Part shown: positions 42,584 through 52,301 of the stretch, piece after piece
Layout: the number at the start of each line of letters is the position of its first letter
How positions within the stretch are numbered: the first letter of the stretch is position 1
Assembly (NCBI GenBank): GCA_035697325.1
Contig: DASSDB010000002.1
Location: 279,232 to 343,231, forward strand
Reading direction: 5' to 3'
DNA length: 64,000 nt
DNA from: Candidatus Saccharimonadales bacterium
GTDB taxonomy: Bacteria > Patescibacteriota > Saccharimonadia > Saccharimonadales > Saccharimonadaceae
The notes under the pieces: generated by a model
The model's input: only the letters and a program-made list of their open reading frames with translations
The model's database searches: none
Told to the model about the DNA's origin: nothing
Made by a program: the position numbers and the translations under genes

Positions 42584-45027
42584 TTTTTCGGTACGATAGC
42601 CAGCGTGCAAAGTATGCGCGGCTGGCAAAAACGCTCGGTGGGCCATGGCAGGTGCTGCTTATTCTCTTTGCCGTATTGTTTTTGCTTGGTGGCGGTGCGC
42701 TTCTTTCTATTGACATGCCAATAGGGTGGCTGATCATAGGTGTCGCAGCCCTTCCGTATATGACATATGAATGGTATGCGCACTACCTGAAAAAAATACC
42801 CGTAGCATCATCTCCTAAGACGATTGACGATCAATTATCGTCGGATGTGCTTGGTCTTTTGCCAAAAAATCCCACACCCCGAGATATCGCGACTGCCGTT
42901 GGCAGTGTGACGGGGGGTCAGTTTTTTGGTGCACGATTTGGAGTAACTTCACGATTGCTACAAGAATTGGCGAGCGATGATCCTTCGCTTACATCTTCCA
43001 TATGGGAAGAAGCCCTGCGCGTGAAGGAGATGACGAACTCAGGCGAAGTGACTGCGAGCATGTTGCTCCTTGCAGTCGTTAAGGCGTTTCCTCAACACGA
43101 AGGTATACTTGCACACCTTAAAATAGATTACGATGACCTTTTGAATGGTGTCCGTTGGCAGGAGCATATATATACCTTAATCTCGGAGCATAGCAAGCCT
43201 AAAAGAACAGGGGGTATTGCAAGGGACTGGTCGTTTGGATATATTCCGCTACTAATGCGTTTTGGTATTAATATAAGTGAGCAGATTTCGCGCAGCGGGT
43301 TGCTTTCCACTAAACTTGAAGCGCACTCTCAGGCGCTCGATCAACTTATCACTACTTTTTCCGCAGCTGGTCGACAAAACGCTGTATTAGTGGGAGGTCA
43401 AGGTGTAGGAAAGACGACCATTGTATATGCATTTGCGGAAAAGCTGCTTGATGCATCGTCGAAGTTGCCGGCCAGTCTGAAATTTCGTCAAGTATTTATC
43501 CTTGATTCGGCCGCGCTAATTGCCGCTGCTCCTGGTCGCGGTGAGGTTGAAAATCTCATTATGAAGGTTCTAGGCGAAGCGTATAATGCTAAAAATATCA
43601 TCATATGTCTTGATAACGCTCAACTTTTCTTTGAAGAAGGTGTCGGTTCGGTTGATCTGACGAACGTGCTTTTACCAATTCTTGAAGCGGGTAATTTGCG
43701 TATGATTCTCACGATGGACGAGCAGCGCTTTTTACAAATCGGCCAGCGTAATGCAGCACTTATTAACGCACTGAATCGTATCACGATTGGACCTGCCACA
43801 AAGGATGAAACGATTGCCGCAATGCAAGACCAGCTTATAACCACCGAGTTTCAGCGTAAAGTGACTTACATGTATCAAGCTCTTGAAGAATCGTATCGTT
43901 TGAGTGAACGGTATGTGCACGATTTAGCAATGCCCGGAAGAGCCATCAAGCTCATGGAAACAGCAGCTAATTATTCTGAAGATGGTCTCGTGACAATGAA
44001 TTCCGTTCAGCAAGCAATTGAGAAAACACTGGACATAAAGGTGGGTGTGGCGAGCGGTGAAGATGAACGCGAAAAATTGCTCAACCTCGAGCAACATATC
44101 CATGAGCGGATGATCAATCAAGTGCGTGCGGTCAATGTGGTAAGTGATGCCTTGCGGCGCGCTCGAGCAGGTGTGCGTAATCAAAACAGACCGATCGGAA
44201 CGTTCTTATTTCTAGGCCCTACCGGTGTTGGTAAAACTGAACTTGCTAAGGCGCTGGCCGACGTATATTTTGGTGGTGAAGGACGCATGATTCGCCTCGA
44301 TCTCAACGAATATGTTCGAAGCGAGGACGTCTCTCGCCTTATTGCAGACGGTGCGGATGATCCTGCTAGCCTGACAGCCCAGGCTATGAAGCAGCCTTTT
44401 AGCGTCGTGCTGCTTGATGAGATTGAAAAAGCACATCCGAATGTCCTCACGACATTGCTTCAATTGCTTGATGAGGGTATTCTGCGCGATATTAAAAACC
44501 GCGAAGTAAGTTTTCGTGACACTATTGTTATTGCCACGAGCAATGCTGGAGCAGATAGGATCCGCGAGTACATTGAGCGTGGCTATCAGCTCGAGCAATT
44601 TGAGCAACGATTCATTGATGAGCTCATAAACACCAATCAATTCAGGCCAGAGTTTCTTAACCGCTTTGATGAAATCGTCGTTTTCCGGCCACTCAATAAA
44701 CAAGAGCTAGTACAGGTTGTTGATCTCATCCTGGCGGGAATCAACAAAACCTTGGCGCTTCAAAAGATAAGCGTTCATGTAGCTGATGATGCGAAGCTCT
44801 TTCTTGTCGATAAAGGGTATGACCCTCGTTTAGGCGCGCGTCCGATGCGACGCGTGGTCCAGCGCGCTGTTGAAAATACCGTGGCAAAGCAAATGCTTGC
44901 CGGTACCGTTGCACCAGGTAGTACAATAGAGATCACTTTGGCGCAAGTTCAGCAGATCCTCATGACCGAGCAAGAAGCAAACCAGATTGCGAGGGGTGTG
45001 CCGCCATCTGGTCAAGGAATGGCGTAA
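42562..45027 (+). CDS. Membrane-anchored ClpC-like double AAA+ ATPase
   Basis: About 820 residues. Two N-terminal membrane segments (VLLILFAVLFLLGGGALLSI and IGWLIIGVAALPYMTY) precede Clp-N-like repeats, AAA1 (Walker A GGQGVGKTT) and AAA2 (Walker A GPTGVGKTELAK, Walker B VVLLDEIEKAHP, ATSNAGAD, RPEFLNRFDEIVVF) plus the C-terminal D2 small domain. Soluble ClpC has no membrane anchor, so this is a membrane unfoldase. I see no clear IGF/LGF ClpP loop, so ClpP partnership is unproven. The start is GTG 42562 or 42571, both overlapping the preceding gene. Confidence 0.82.
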   Translation: MDAVESVVFRYDSQRAKYARLAKTLGGPWQVLLILFAVLFLLGGGALLSIDMPIGWLIIGVAALPYMTYEWYAHYLKKIPVASSPKTIDDQLSSDVLGLLPKNPTPRDIATAVGSVTGGQFFGARFGVTSRLLQELASDDPSLTSSIWEEALRVKEMTNSGEVTASMLLLAVVKAFPQHEGILAHLKIDYDDLLNGVRWQEHIYTLISEHSKPKRTGGIARDWSFGYIPLLMRFGINISEQISRSGLLSTKLEAHSQALDQLITTFSAAGRQNAVLVGGQGVGKTTIVYAFAEKLLDASSKLPASLKFRQVFILDSAALIAAAPGRGEVENLIMKVLGEAYNAKNIIICLDNAQLFFEEGVGSVDLTNVLLPILEAGNLRMILTMDEQRFLQIGQRNAALINALNRITIGPATKDETIAAMQDQLITTEFQRKVTYMYQALEESYRLSERYVHDLAMPGRAIKLMETAANYSEDGLVTMNSVQQAIEKTLDIKVGVASGEDEREKLLNLEQHIHERMINQVRAVNVVSDALRRARAGVRNQNRPIGTFLFLGPTGVGKTELAKALADVYFGGEGRMIRLDLNEYVRSEDVSRLIADGADDPASLTAQAMKQPFSVVLLDEIEKAHPNVLTTLLQLLDEGILRDIKNREVSFRDTIVIATSNAGADRIREYIERGYQLEQFEQRFIDELINTNQFRPEFLNRFDEIVVFRPLNKQELVQVVDLILAGINKTLALQKISVHVADDAKLFLVDKGYDPRLGARPMRRVVQRAVENTVAKQMLAGTVAPGSTIEITLAQVQQILMTEQEANQIARGVPPSGQGMA

Positions 45028-46526
45028 TGCTCGCCATAAAACAAAAATTTGATACATTTCTTGCAGGTCTTTCAATGTATCTTTTGGTTACCTTGGCGCT
45101 GTTTTTGCTTTTTGGCGTTGCGCTCACGTATTCCTTTCTAGGTGTTACCACATTCCATCCCATTGATATCATCCCTAGCCTGACTCTTTTCATGGGAATA
45201 AGTTTTGGGGCAAGCTATGTGTTTGCCTATTTGTTCAGTGTCTCGGCACACCATAAATCAGCTCTCATCACCGGGGGTATTTTATTTTGTATCTTCTCCC
45301 CTACTTTATCTGTATCTAATCTATTGATATATGCGCTGGTCGCCGTGTTTGCGGTCGCTTCAAAGTATCTGCTTGTATGGCGGAGCAGGCATATTTTTAA
45401 CCCGGCAGCGGTTGCGGCAGTTATTATTTCACTAACTGGATTGCAAGGAGCGAGCTGGTGGATGGCAGATGCATCATTTGCAGTTCCGGTGACTATCCTG
45501 GCGCTCATTATCTTATACAAAACCGAAAGATTGGAAATGGGTGGCATTTTTTTCGCCTCTTACATAGTGACGCTAAGTATTGCCGCCATCTTCCATCATC
45601 AGTCGGTGGGGGATCTTCTGGTGGTATCGCTTGCCGTATGGTGGCCGCTCTTCTTTGTTGGGTTCATGGTAAGTGAACCGCTGACATTACCGTCACGTCG
45701 CTATCAGGTAGCCATAGTTGCGATAGTCGTAGCTGTTTTAGCTGGCTTACATCCATCATTCGGCCCTATATATGTGACGCCCGAAATCGCACTCATAGTG
45801 GGGAATATAGTGAGCTTTGGTATGACACGACGGGTTGGCGTGAAGCTAAAGCTTGTTCGCAGAGAGCGCTTTGCGGGCGGCCAAGAGTTATTTGAATTTG
45901 AGCCGATGAGAAAGTTCGTATTTAAAGCTGGTCAGCATCTGGAACTTAGCCTCCCTCATGCTAAGGCGGATTTGCGTGGTGAGCGTCGTCAATTTACAAT
46001 CGCTTCGGCGCCGGAGTCGAAAACAATTAAACTCACCACTCGCTACGCTCAAAAAACAAGTACGTTTAAAGCACATCTGAAAACTTTGAAGATCGGGCAA
46101 ACGATAACAGCTGCTGGAGTAAAGGGAGATTTCTTGCTTCCCAAAGATTCAAATAAGAAACTACTTTTTGTTGCGGGAGGTATAGGTATTACACCTTTTC
46201 GTGCATTCGTTGAATCACTGCGATTAAGGGAGCAATCGCGTGATATCGTGTTGATATATGCAGTGCGTGCAGAAAAGGAAGTGCTATTTAAGGATATTTT
46301 CAATGTGAAGTCAGGCGTAAAACAGATCGTCGTGGCGCCGGATGCCGGTCAAAATCATATCCGGGCCACAGGCATTACCAAAGAGCTATTGAAGGACGCC
46401 GTGACAGACATAGATTCACGCCATGTATATATTTCAGGACCGCCACCAATGGTTGCGGCAGTCGCTTCAGAGGTGACGGCACTCGGTGCCGCGAGCGTGA
46501 CAAAGGATTCATTTACAGGCTATTAG
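45027..46526 (+). CDS. Membrane flavodoxin/ferredoxin-reductase-like oxidoreductase (RnfD/NqrB-like + FNR domain)
   Basis: A 499-residue fusion. The first about 270 residues hold some eight membrane helices with RHIFNPAAVAAVIISL, similar to the RnfD/NqrB family. The C-terminal half is an FNR module: FAD-binding RRQFTIASAPES, and NAD(P)-binding VAGGIGITPFRAFVESL. It may move electrons from NAD(P)H across or within the membrane. The start codon overlaps the ATPase stop by one base, implying co-expression. Confidence 0.8.
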   Translation: MLAIKQKFDTFLAGLSMYLLVTLALFLLFGVALTYSFLGVTTFHPIDIIPSLTLFMGISFGASYVFAYLFSVSAHHKSALITGGILFCIFSPTLSVSNLLIYALVAVFAVASKYLLVWRSRHIFNPAAVAAVIISLTGLQGASWWMADASFAVPVTILALIILYKTERLEMGGIFFASYIVTLSIAAIFHHQSVGDLLVVSLAVWWPLFFVGFMVSEPLTLPSRRYQVAIVAIVVAVLAGLHPSFGPIYVTPEIALIVGNIVSFGMTRRVGVKLKLVRRERFAGGQELFEFEPMRKFVFKAGQHLELSLPHAKADLRGERRQFTIASAPESKTIKLTTRYAQKTSTFKAHLKTLKIGQTITAAGVKGDFLLPKDSNKKLLFVAGGIGITPFRAFVESLRLREQSRDIVLIYAVRAEKEVLFKDIFNVKSGVKQIVVAPDAGQNHIRATGITKELLKDAVTDIDSRHVYISGPPPMVAAVASEVTALGAASVTKDSFTGY

Positions 46527-47002
46527 AGAAGTTCGATCTTGCTGACATTGATCAGCTCATCGATATCGTAAATAGTATCAGTCGACTTCTCGACTTTTCC
46601 TGTGACACGTACTTTTTTGTCGGTACCTGTCATACCGGAAAGCTTACTCTCCGTGTCGCCCGAGATACCATAAAAGATACCGTCGGTTGTTTTAATACCT
46701 ACTGCGCACTCCATTGTTTGAGGGCCATTCGAATCTTTATGTGGCAAACACACAGCAGTTCCTTCAAATGTGGCAATGGAGTCAGGATTTGTAAAACGCT
46801 TGCCTTCAGGCGTTGTACATTGTTCAGGCGACGTCGTCATGATCTGGTTGCCCATTGCGACGCATTCGGCGTAGCTGCTCACGGACTTGTTTCGCTGGGT
46901 GTACCAGTAGTATCCACCGGCGCCCAGGGCAAGAACAATGACGATAATAAGTAACGTGATAAAAAATGTTCGTTTGGAGTGAGACTTCTCGCTAATAACC
47001 AT
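46523..47002 (-). CDS. Single-pass membrane protein, unknown extracytoplasmic domain
   Basis: A 159-residue protein with one N-terminal membrane helix (TFFITLLIIVIVLALGAGGYYWY), then a Cys-containing segment AECVAMGNQIMTTSPEQCTTPEGKRFTNP of a type common in short CPR surface proteins, and a second part resembling a small OB/beta domain (KVRVTGKVEKSTDTIYDIDELINVSKIELL). Function unknown. TATACT lies six bases upstream of its ATG (47014-47009). Confidence 0.7.
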   Translation of the reverse strand: MVISEKSHSKRTFFITLLIIVIVLALGAGGYYWYTQRNKSVSSYAECVAMGNQIMTTSPEQCTTPEGKRFTNPDSIATFEGTAVCLPHKDSNGPQTMECAVGIKTTDGIFYGISGDTESKLSGMTGTDKKVRVTGKVEKSTDTIYDIDELINVSKIELL

Positions 47003-47106
47003 GGGTCCAGTATAGCATAAGGACTTTGGCGTGGTTTATCATCTTATGCGTTGCTTGAAATCGCGTATGCACGCTCCGTGGCTTCTGGTAAAAATGCCCG
47101 TAATGC

Positions 47107-47592
47107 TTATTGGTGGAGGTTCACTTTTGTAAGCACTCTACGCTGATACGGATCATCGTTCGGAAACATATCGATGAGGCAGAGTGAGCTGATTGTTACT
47201 CGCTCATCCTTATTCAGCCGAGCATGAGCCTGGACGGTTGAATGAGGGCGGAAGCCACCTTCGTTATATTCAGGGTTGTTAAATGTCGCGCCCTCCTGCT
47301 TTAACAAATGGACTATAGTATAATGAAGTGCTCTCAACTCTTCATTGGGAATAAGCAATGCGACGCGTGTTTGTTTTTCCGGCCCAAAGAATTCGTCATC
47401 TCCTACGGTGACGGTGACTACTTTCTGATTAGCAAGCAGTGTTTGAAGCTTACTATCAAAATCAGTTTCTTGCCGCTTGATCGCGAACGTGTCAGCAAGC
47501 GTAATATGAAGCGGCCAGCCGGACGATGGAAACTCGGTCCCTACTTCAAGAGCTTCTAAGGGGGCGATGATGGCGTACTTTTGACTAAACAT
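47107..47592 (-). CDS. 2'-5' RNA ligase-like 2H phosphoesterase
   Basis: A 161-residue protein with the two HxT/Sx signatures of the 2H superfamily: LHITL (about residue 28) and HSTV (about residue 113), spaced as expected. Enzymes of this family open or form 2',5' or cyclic phosphodiester bonds. The start overlaps the end of the upstream P-loop kinase gene by eight bases, so the pair is co-expressed; nucleic-acid end processing is possible by context only. Confidence 0.82.
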   Translation of the reverse strand: MFSQKYAIIAPLEALEVGTEFPSSGWPLHITLADTFAIKRQETDFDSKLQTLLANQKVVTVTVGDDEFFGPEKQTRVALLIPNEELRALHYTIVHLLKQEGATFNNPEYNEGGFRPHSTVQAHARLNKDERVTISSLCLIDMFPNDDPYQRRVLTKVNLHQ

Positions 47593-48154
47593 CAGTCTTG
47601 CTTACGCTATTGATTGCGTCCACGACTTTTTGATAAGTTCCGTCGATATCTCCTTTCGCGGAAGTAATTCGAAAAAGATTAACACGTGTATCTGCGGCTA
47701 AGTAAACGTTATCATATAGCTCTTCAAACTCGTCTCGATCATCAGGTGTTAATGGCGGTGCTCCAGGTTCACCTCGGGTACCTCGTTCAAATACACGATC
47801 AAGCGCATCATTTTTGTCTGTAGAAAGAAGGATCTCTATAAATGGTGCATTCATATCCTGGGCAACTTTTTCTAGCGCTTCAGCCTCATCAAGGTCGGTG
47901 AGAAGATGGGGTACGATGACATCGTGGCCATTTTTGAGATGTGTGGCAATCATACTTAAGGCTATATCAAATGCAAGGTGACGGGCAGGATCGTAATTTT
48001 TAGTAGAGGACCAATCTCCTATGGTCGTAATAATTTCGTCTGTTCGGATACATAACGCAAGGGGATGGGTATCGGTATACCTCTTAGCGATCGTATCTTT
48101 GCCGATACCTGCCGGTCCATTGAGGTGAATGAGTTTGGGGTTGAAGGATGCCAT
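47585..48154 (-). CDS. P-loop nucleoside/shikimate-kinase-like protein
   Basis: A 189-residue AAA_33-type kinase: Walker A LNGPAGIGKDTIAKRY at the N terminus, and an LID-like arginine region RVFERGTRGEPG. ATG 48154 (MASFNPKLIHLNGPAG) is used; the longer frame overlaps the divergent hydrolase promoter. The TAC-rich substrate pocket gives no clue to the substrate. Confidence 0.78.
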   Translation of the reverse strand: MASFNPKLIHLNGPAGIGKDTIAKRYTDTHPLALCIRTDEIITTIGDWSSTKNYDPARHLAFDIALSMIATHLKNGHDVIVPHLLTDLDEAEALEKVAQDMNAPFIEILLSTDKNDALDRVFERGTRGEPGAPPLTPDDRDEFEELYDNVYLAADTRVNLFRITSAKGDIDGTYQKVVDAINSVSKTDV

Positions 48155-48214
48155 ATCTTTACAATACCACTGGTCCTTTGTTAGTGGCAATGCCATGTAG
48201 GCTATAATGCGAAT

Positions 48215-48904
48215 ATGCCACTTACTAAAAAGAATCTTTCTATCGATAATGAAACTATTGCGTGTGAGTATGAACTTAAGACAAAGAATGTCGTCATTTT
48301 GCATGGTGCGGGCATGGCTAGCCGTGTACGCTACTACGCAATGGCCAAGCAATTGTTGAACAAAGGAATAGGAGTCGTCTTACTGGACTTTTCAGGTCAT
48401 GGTGATAGCACCGGAAATATAAAAGAACTCTCACTCAAACGTCGACAAATTCAAGCAAGCGCCGCTATTGATCAAATTCTTCCAAAGAAGAGTGAGCTCT
48501 ACTTAGCAGGCTTTAGTATGAGTGGTCAGACAGTGTGTGATCTTTTGCCCGTATATAGAGATCGTATCAAAGCAATTCTGCTGGGCTGTCCTGGGGTTTA
48601 CACGACAAATGTATATGATTTGCCATTTGGAACGGAAGCTTTTACCGAATCCATTCGTCAGTTTGAAAGTTGGCGCCAAAGTGACGCATTTGTAAAGTTA
48701 CGAAACTTTGAAGGAAAGACATTATTGGCAATAGGGAGCGAAGATACTGTAATTCTCGCCGGTGTGATAGCCAAACTTAAAGAAAGTGCACGCCATGTGA
48801 GCTATCATGAGTATGCTGGGGTTGATCATGGCCTTGCCGTTTGGTTGAGCGATCACCCCGAAGAGATGAAGCAACTCATAAATGAGCTCACTCAAGAAGG
48901 CTAG
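48215..48904 (+). CDS. Alpha/beta hydrolase
   Basis: A 229-residue hydrolase with oxyanion HGAGMASR, nucleophile elbow GFSMSG (Ser at about residue 101), Asp in GSEDTVI and His in GVDHGLAVW near the C terminus: a complete triad. Substrate unknown; the size fits a serine esterase or peptidase. ATG 48215 lies six bases after TATAAT (48203-48208). Confidence 0.85.
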   Translation: MPLTKKNLSIDNETIACEYELKTKNVVILHGAGMASRVRYYAMAKQLLNKGIGVVLLDFSGHGDSTGNIKELSLKRRQIQASAAIDQILPKKSELYLAGFSMSGQTVCDLLPVYRDRIKAILLGCPGVYTTNVYDLPFGTEAFTESIRQFESWRQSDAFVKLRNFEGKTLLAIGSEDTVILAGVIAKLKESARHVSYHEYAGVDHGLAVWLSDHPEEMKQLINELTQEG

Positions 48905-48916
48905 TAGAGTAAAACA

Positions 48917-49474
48917 ATGAATACCTTCTTAATACTTCTCCGTGGTGTCAATGTCGGTGGCAAAAACAAAGTGCCAATGGCGAAATTGCGAGCATGCCTG
49001 GAAGATGCGGGGTTTTCGAATGTATCTACATATATTGCAAGTGGTAATGTTATTGTAGATTCCAATAAGCCTGCTGGTGAAGTAAAAACACAGATTGAGG
49101 AGTTGCTGCCGCGCTGCTTTAAGCTTGATAATAAATTAGTAAAAGCTCTCGTACTTACTCACGGTCAATTGCGCACTATAATTAATGCAAAACCTGAAAG
49201 TTTTGGTGAATATCCACATAAATACTATAGTGATGTGATCTTTTTGATAGATATCAATGCCGTCCAAGCGATGGCTATCTTTGATCCGCGCGAAGGTGTC
49301 GATAAGATTTGGCCAGGAGAAGGCGTAATATATTCACAGCGCCTTGGTGTCGAGCGCACAAAAAGTCGGCTAAACAGAATCGTAGGTACGCCACTGTACG
49401 CTTCGATGACAATTCGTAGTTGGAGCACGACGACCAAGCTATTAGATATTTTAAATGCTCGGAAATCTGTATAG
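48917..49474 (+). CDS. DUF1697 family protein
   Basis: A 185-residue cytoplasmic protein with the family-defining start MNTFLILLRGVNVGGKNKVPMAKLRACLEDAGFSNVSTYIASGNVIV and late SRLNRIVGTPLYASMTIRSWSTTTKLLDIL. Biochemical role is undescribed. It follows the hydrolase by 12 bases. Its stop codon lies inside the -10 box of the next gene. Confidence 0.88.
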   Translation: MNTFLILLRGVNVGGKNKVPMAKLRACLEDAGFSNVSTYIASGNVIVDSNKPAGEVKTQIEELLPRCFKLDNKLVKALVLTHGQLRTIINAKPESFGEYPHKYYSDVIFLIDINAVQAMAIFDPREGVDKIWPGEGVIYSQRLGVERTKSRLNRIVGTPLYASMTIRSWSTTTKLLDILNARKSV

Positions 49475-49482
49475 TAAGACAA

Positions 49483-49812
49483 ATGGCGGATGTAGAATTC
49501 TTGAGATTAGGCGAATTCGAGTCGGAAGGAAGAGAGTTCGATGCCGTAAGTTTCGGTAGGTTCCTATGGCAGGGCTTATTAAAGTTCGAAGAGTGGCCGG
49601 GAGAACCCCGAATCGCGGTCTATTCGGACAGGCGAAACGTACTGGATAGTGAATATGCGACTAGACCGGGTAAGAGAGAAGAGGTACTGCGCGCCGAGTT
49701 AGCAAGAGCGGCAATTATGAAAGCCATACTCTCCTGTTTCGACCATACTATTACGACAGAAGCACTTTCTGATGGTCGCGGCGGCTGGATACCGTTCGAA
49801 ACGGATACCTAA
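49483..49812 (+). CDS. Hypothetical protein (109 aa)
   Basis: A small acidic soluble protein (MADVEFLRLGEFESEGREFDAVSFGRFLWQGLLKFEEWPGEPRIAVYSD...). I do not recognise it. ATG 49483 is selected because TATAGT (49470-49475) ends seven bases earlier, overlapping the DUF1697 stop. Codon use is mixed, closer to native genes than to the GC-rich units. Confidence 0.6.
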   Translation: MADVEFLRLGEFESEGREFDAVSFGRFLWQGLLKFEEWPGEPRIAVYSDRRNVLDSEYATRPGKREEVLRAELARAAIMKAILSCFDHTITTEALSDGRGGWIPFETDT

Positions 49813-49863
49813 AGTTCTAAGCATGCCTTATGTCAAAGATTATACATACTGCGGGCATTAATG

Positions 49864-51273
49864 TTACTGCGATGGGATTATCTCAGTAACACAGTAAGGA
49901 TCCTTTATTCGCGGATAATTCTGCGCCGACCACTCGACAGTGCCACCCTTCATGTTGTAGGCATTGATATCCATTTGTTTTGCAAGGTATGTTGCTTTGG
50001 CGCTTCGATTTCCACTTCGACAAATGAAGATTACTCGGCTAGGGTCGTGGTCGTTTCTTGTTTTAATCCAGCTTGGGAGTTCCGAAAGAGGAATGTTTAT
50101 TGAACCGGGAAGATGGTGGTCGGCAAATTCGTTCGGCTCTCGTACATCAATCAAGACAGTATCCTTAGCGGTTGATGTATCAGAATCGTATAATCCTCGC
50201 ACAGCCTTCACGTCAAGTTCGGGCACAAGAGTGATAGAAGTTTGTTCGCTTATGGCGGCTTTATCCCGGAGCTGACTATTTTCGATGACGGGAAAATGCG
50301 CTGATCCTAGAACCTTCTTATATTCGGCCACGTAGGGAAAAGGCGTGTCAGGACAGACAAAAACAACGTGCTTACCTCTTAAGGATTCAATCTCATTGTT
50401 TTTTTCTAAGCGTTTTAAGTGGCGCATAACCCCAGCAAAAACAAAGCCCGAACTTGGGCCAACAAGCAGGCCCGTACGGATGAGAGATAAGCTGGTTTTA
50501 TAGGCTTCCTTTTCATCAATTTCCATGAGAGGTTCGGTGAGAACTTTACTCCATGGGAATGCCACCTCATTCAAGCCGCGTGTTGTCCGCACACCCGGCA
50601 CAGGATTGTTCGGCATGCGGACGACGCCCGCTACTTTTAAGTTTGGGATTTTTTTGTGAAGATAACGCGAGGTGCCCAGGAGGGTGCCTGTCGTTCCTAG
50701 ACCCGCGCAAAACATGCCAATATCTTTACCTAATTGGCTAAATAGCTGTGGGCCAGTAATCTTTTCGTGTGCAGCCGGGTTTGAATCATTGTCGTACTGG
50801 CCAAGATTAACAAACCCTGGTTTTGACCCTTCTTGATATGCGGTTGCGATCGCGCCTTCTGGATCATCCGGATTGGGGCAAATGGGGCCTTCAACAAGTT
50901 TTACATTTACACCTGCGAGTTGGAGCAAATCTAGTTTTCCGTCACTTACTTCCGGTGAAGCAATGGCTCGCACTGATTTGACTCCAAAATATTGCGCGAG
51001 TAAACCTAGGCTGAATACAGTATTTCCCGACGATGCTTCGACCAAAGAAAGCCCAGATAGCTCACCTCCATCTTGGAGCATTTGCCACGCAGGAAGTGAC
51101 TTGACGTTGCCTAGGGGAAGGGTATTCATGAGCTTAGCATCGATGTGGATATTGTACTTTTTAAGATATGGATTTAGTGATTCGGGTAGCTCGACAAGCG
51201 GTATATATTTATCTGGATCAGGGCGCAAATAATGGGTGACCGCCTCAGGGCCACTATAGTATTCGTTGTTCAT
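49864..51273 (-). CDS. Cysteine-synthase-like PLP enzyme fused to a rhodanese domain
   Basis: A 469-residue fusion. The N-terminal about 330 residues are a fold type II PLP enzyme: SSGNTVFSLG (phosphate/substrate loop), GTTGTLLGTSRYL (PLP phosphate loop) and NVKSLPAWQML carrying the likely PLP Lys. The last about 110 residues are a rhodanese domain: VLIDVREPNEFADHHLPGSINIPLSELP with active Cys in FICRSGNRSAKA. It likely makes or splits cysteine-type substrates and moves sulfane sulfur. It starts three bases after the CooC-like gene in a two-gene operon. Confidence 0.85.
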   Translation of the reverse strand: MNNEYYSGPEAVTHYLRPDPDKYIPLVELPESLNPYLKKYNIHIDAKLMNTLPLGNVKSLPAWQMLQDGGELSGLSLVEASSGNTVFSLGLLAQYFGVKSVRAIASPEVSDGKLDLLQLAGVNVKLVEGPICPNPDDPEGAIATAYQEGSKPGFVNLGQYDNDSNPAAHEKITGPQLFSQLGKDIGMFCAGLGTTGTLLGTSRYLHKKIPNLKVAGVVRMPNNPVPGVRTTRGLNEVAFPWSKVLTEPLMEIDEKEAYKTSLSLIRTGLLVGPSSGFVFAGVMRHLKRLEKNNEIESLRGKHVVFVCPDTPFPYVAEYKKVLGSAHFPVIENSQLRDKAAISEQTSITLVPELDVKAVRGLYDSDTSTAKDTVLIDVREPNEFADHHLPGSINIPLSELPSWIKTRNDHDPSRVIFICRSGNRSAKATYLAKQMDINAYNMKGGTVEWSAQNYPRIKDPYCVTEIIPSQ

Positions 51274-51276
51274 ATT

Positions 51277-52233
51277 CTATTCTTTCGGGTATTTAAAGTC
51301 GGAATCGATTTGCAGGGTGAGATCGCCGAAACGGTCTTTTACGAAGGCTTGGCTTACATACATTTTATGAAGCTCCCAGAGCTTTGGCAGACGCTGTTGC
51401 ATGGGAGTGGCCTTCTTTTTGAGTAGTGTTTGCAGCGTGGCAAATATCTCCTGGTCTTTTTTATCCAGGGCACGAACATTTAACGTTTCTTGCCCCTTGT
51501 CGACACGAAGCAAATGGGATGAGCGCGCAATATGGCCAATGAGATTCTTTCTGTCTAATTTAGATTCAAGAAAATCATAATCCTCTTTATTTTCAACTTT
51601 GTTCGCAACAATAAAAAGTTTATCATCGACTCCACTATGCTTTGCCAAGCGTTGGTATTGCTCTAACACCGCCACACTACGCGCAGTTGGCTCAACGACA
51701 AAGACAAGCATATCGAATTGTGAAAATAGAGTGCTGGCAAATGCATCGGTGCCAGCGACCATATCCGCGACGACAATACCGCGATCTGTCGTATGAGATA
51801 AAATATTTTCGAGAACCGACAAGTTATTATGGTAACAACTTGAAGCAATACCTTCTTCCGAGTATGATCCTACGGTTATAAGCCCAAGATTCGTTGTTAT
51901 TTGGTGACTATACGTTTTCATAAGCCAGTCGTCTTTATTGGTAATATCAACAAGGTTTGATCCAGACCCTGGAGGGGTAGACTTTTTGAAATGAGCATTT
52001 GTTTCGATGCGATTATTACTACCACGCAGGTAGTCGCGAATTTTATTACTTGGTTCTTTCTCGGATATAAGATGATCCTTTGTTGGTGATTCATTTGTGA
52101 GTAGCTCGGCCATATGCATATTTATGTCTGCGTCTATGGCGAGCGTTGATTCTTTCTCAGACTGATATTGGGCAAATAGAGATGATACAGTTGTTTTGCC
52201 ACTACCACCTTTTCCTACGAATGCAATTTTCAT
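51277..52233 (-). CDS. CooC/MinD-type P-loop ATPase
   Basis: A 318-residue SIMIBI-class ATPase with deviant Walker A MKIAFVGKGGSGKTTVSSLF, LAIDADINMHMAELL and VVADMVAGTDAFAS. CooC proteins mature nickel carbon monoxide dehydrogenase, but no CODH is seen here, so cofactor or Fe-S related work is inference. ATG 52233 lies seven bases from TATAGT (52246-52241), divergent from the Fur-family gene, whose dyad lies in the shared gap. Confidence 0.8.
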   Translation of the reverse strand: MKIAFVGKGGSGKTTVSSLFAQYQSEKESTLAIDADINMHMAELLTNESPTKDHLISEKEPSNKIRDYLRGSNNRIETNAHFKKSTPPGSGSNLVDITNKDDWLMKTYSHQITTNLGLITVGSYSEEGIASSCYHNNLSVLENILSHTTDRGIVVADMVAGTDAFASTLFSQFDMLVFVVEPTARSVAVLEQYQRLAKHSGVDDKLFIVANKVENKEDYDFLESKLDRKNLIGHIARSSHLLRVDKGQETLNVRALDKKDQEIFATLQTLLKKKATPMQQRLPKLWELHKMYVSQAFVKDRFGDLTLQIDSDFKYPKE

Positions 52234-52273
52234 ATTTGTCACTATAACGCTTGCATGATAGTTATTGCAAATA

Positions 52274-52301
52274 AGTTTCAATAACATGATATACTGAAAC
52301 T
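52274..52301. promoter_or_regulatory. Dyad operator candidate at the fur promoter
   Basis: AGTTTCA (52274-52280) and TGAAACT (52295-52301) form a perfect 7-bp inverted repeat around the -10 box TATACT (52290-52295). The right arm ends at the base before the ATG at 52302. Position suggests autoregulation, possibly including the divergent CooC operon. Confidence 0.5.
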
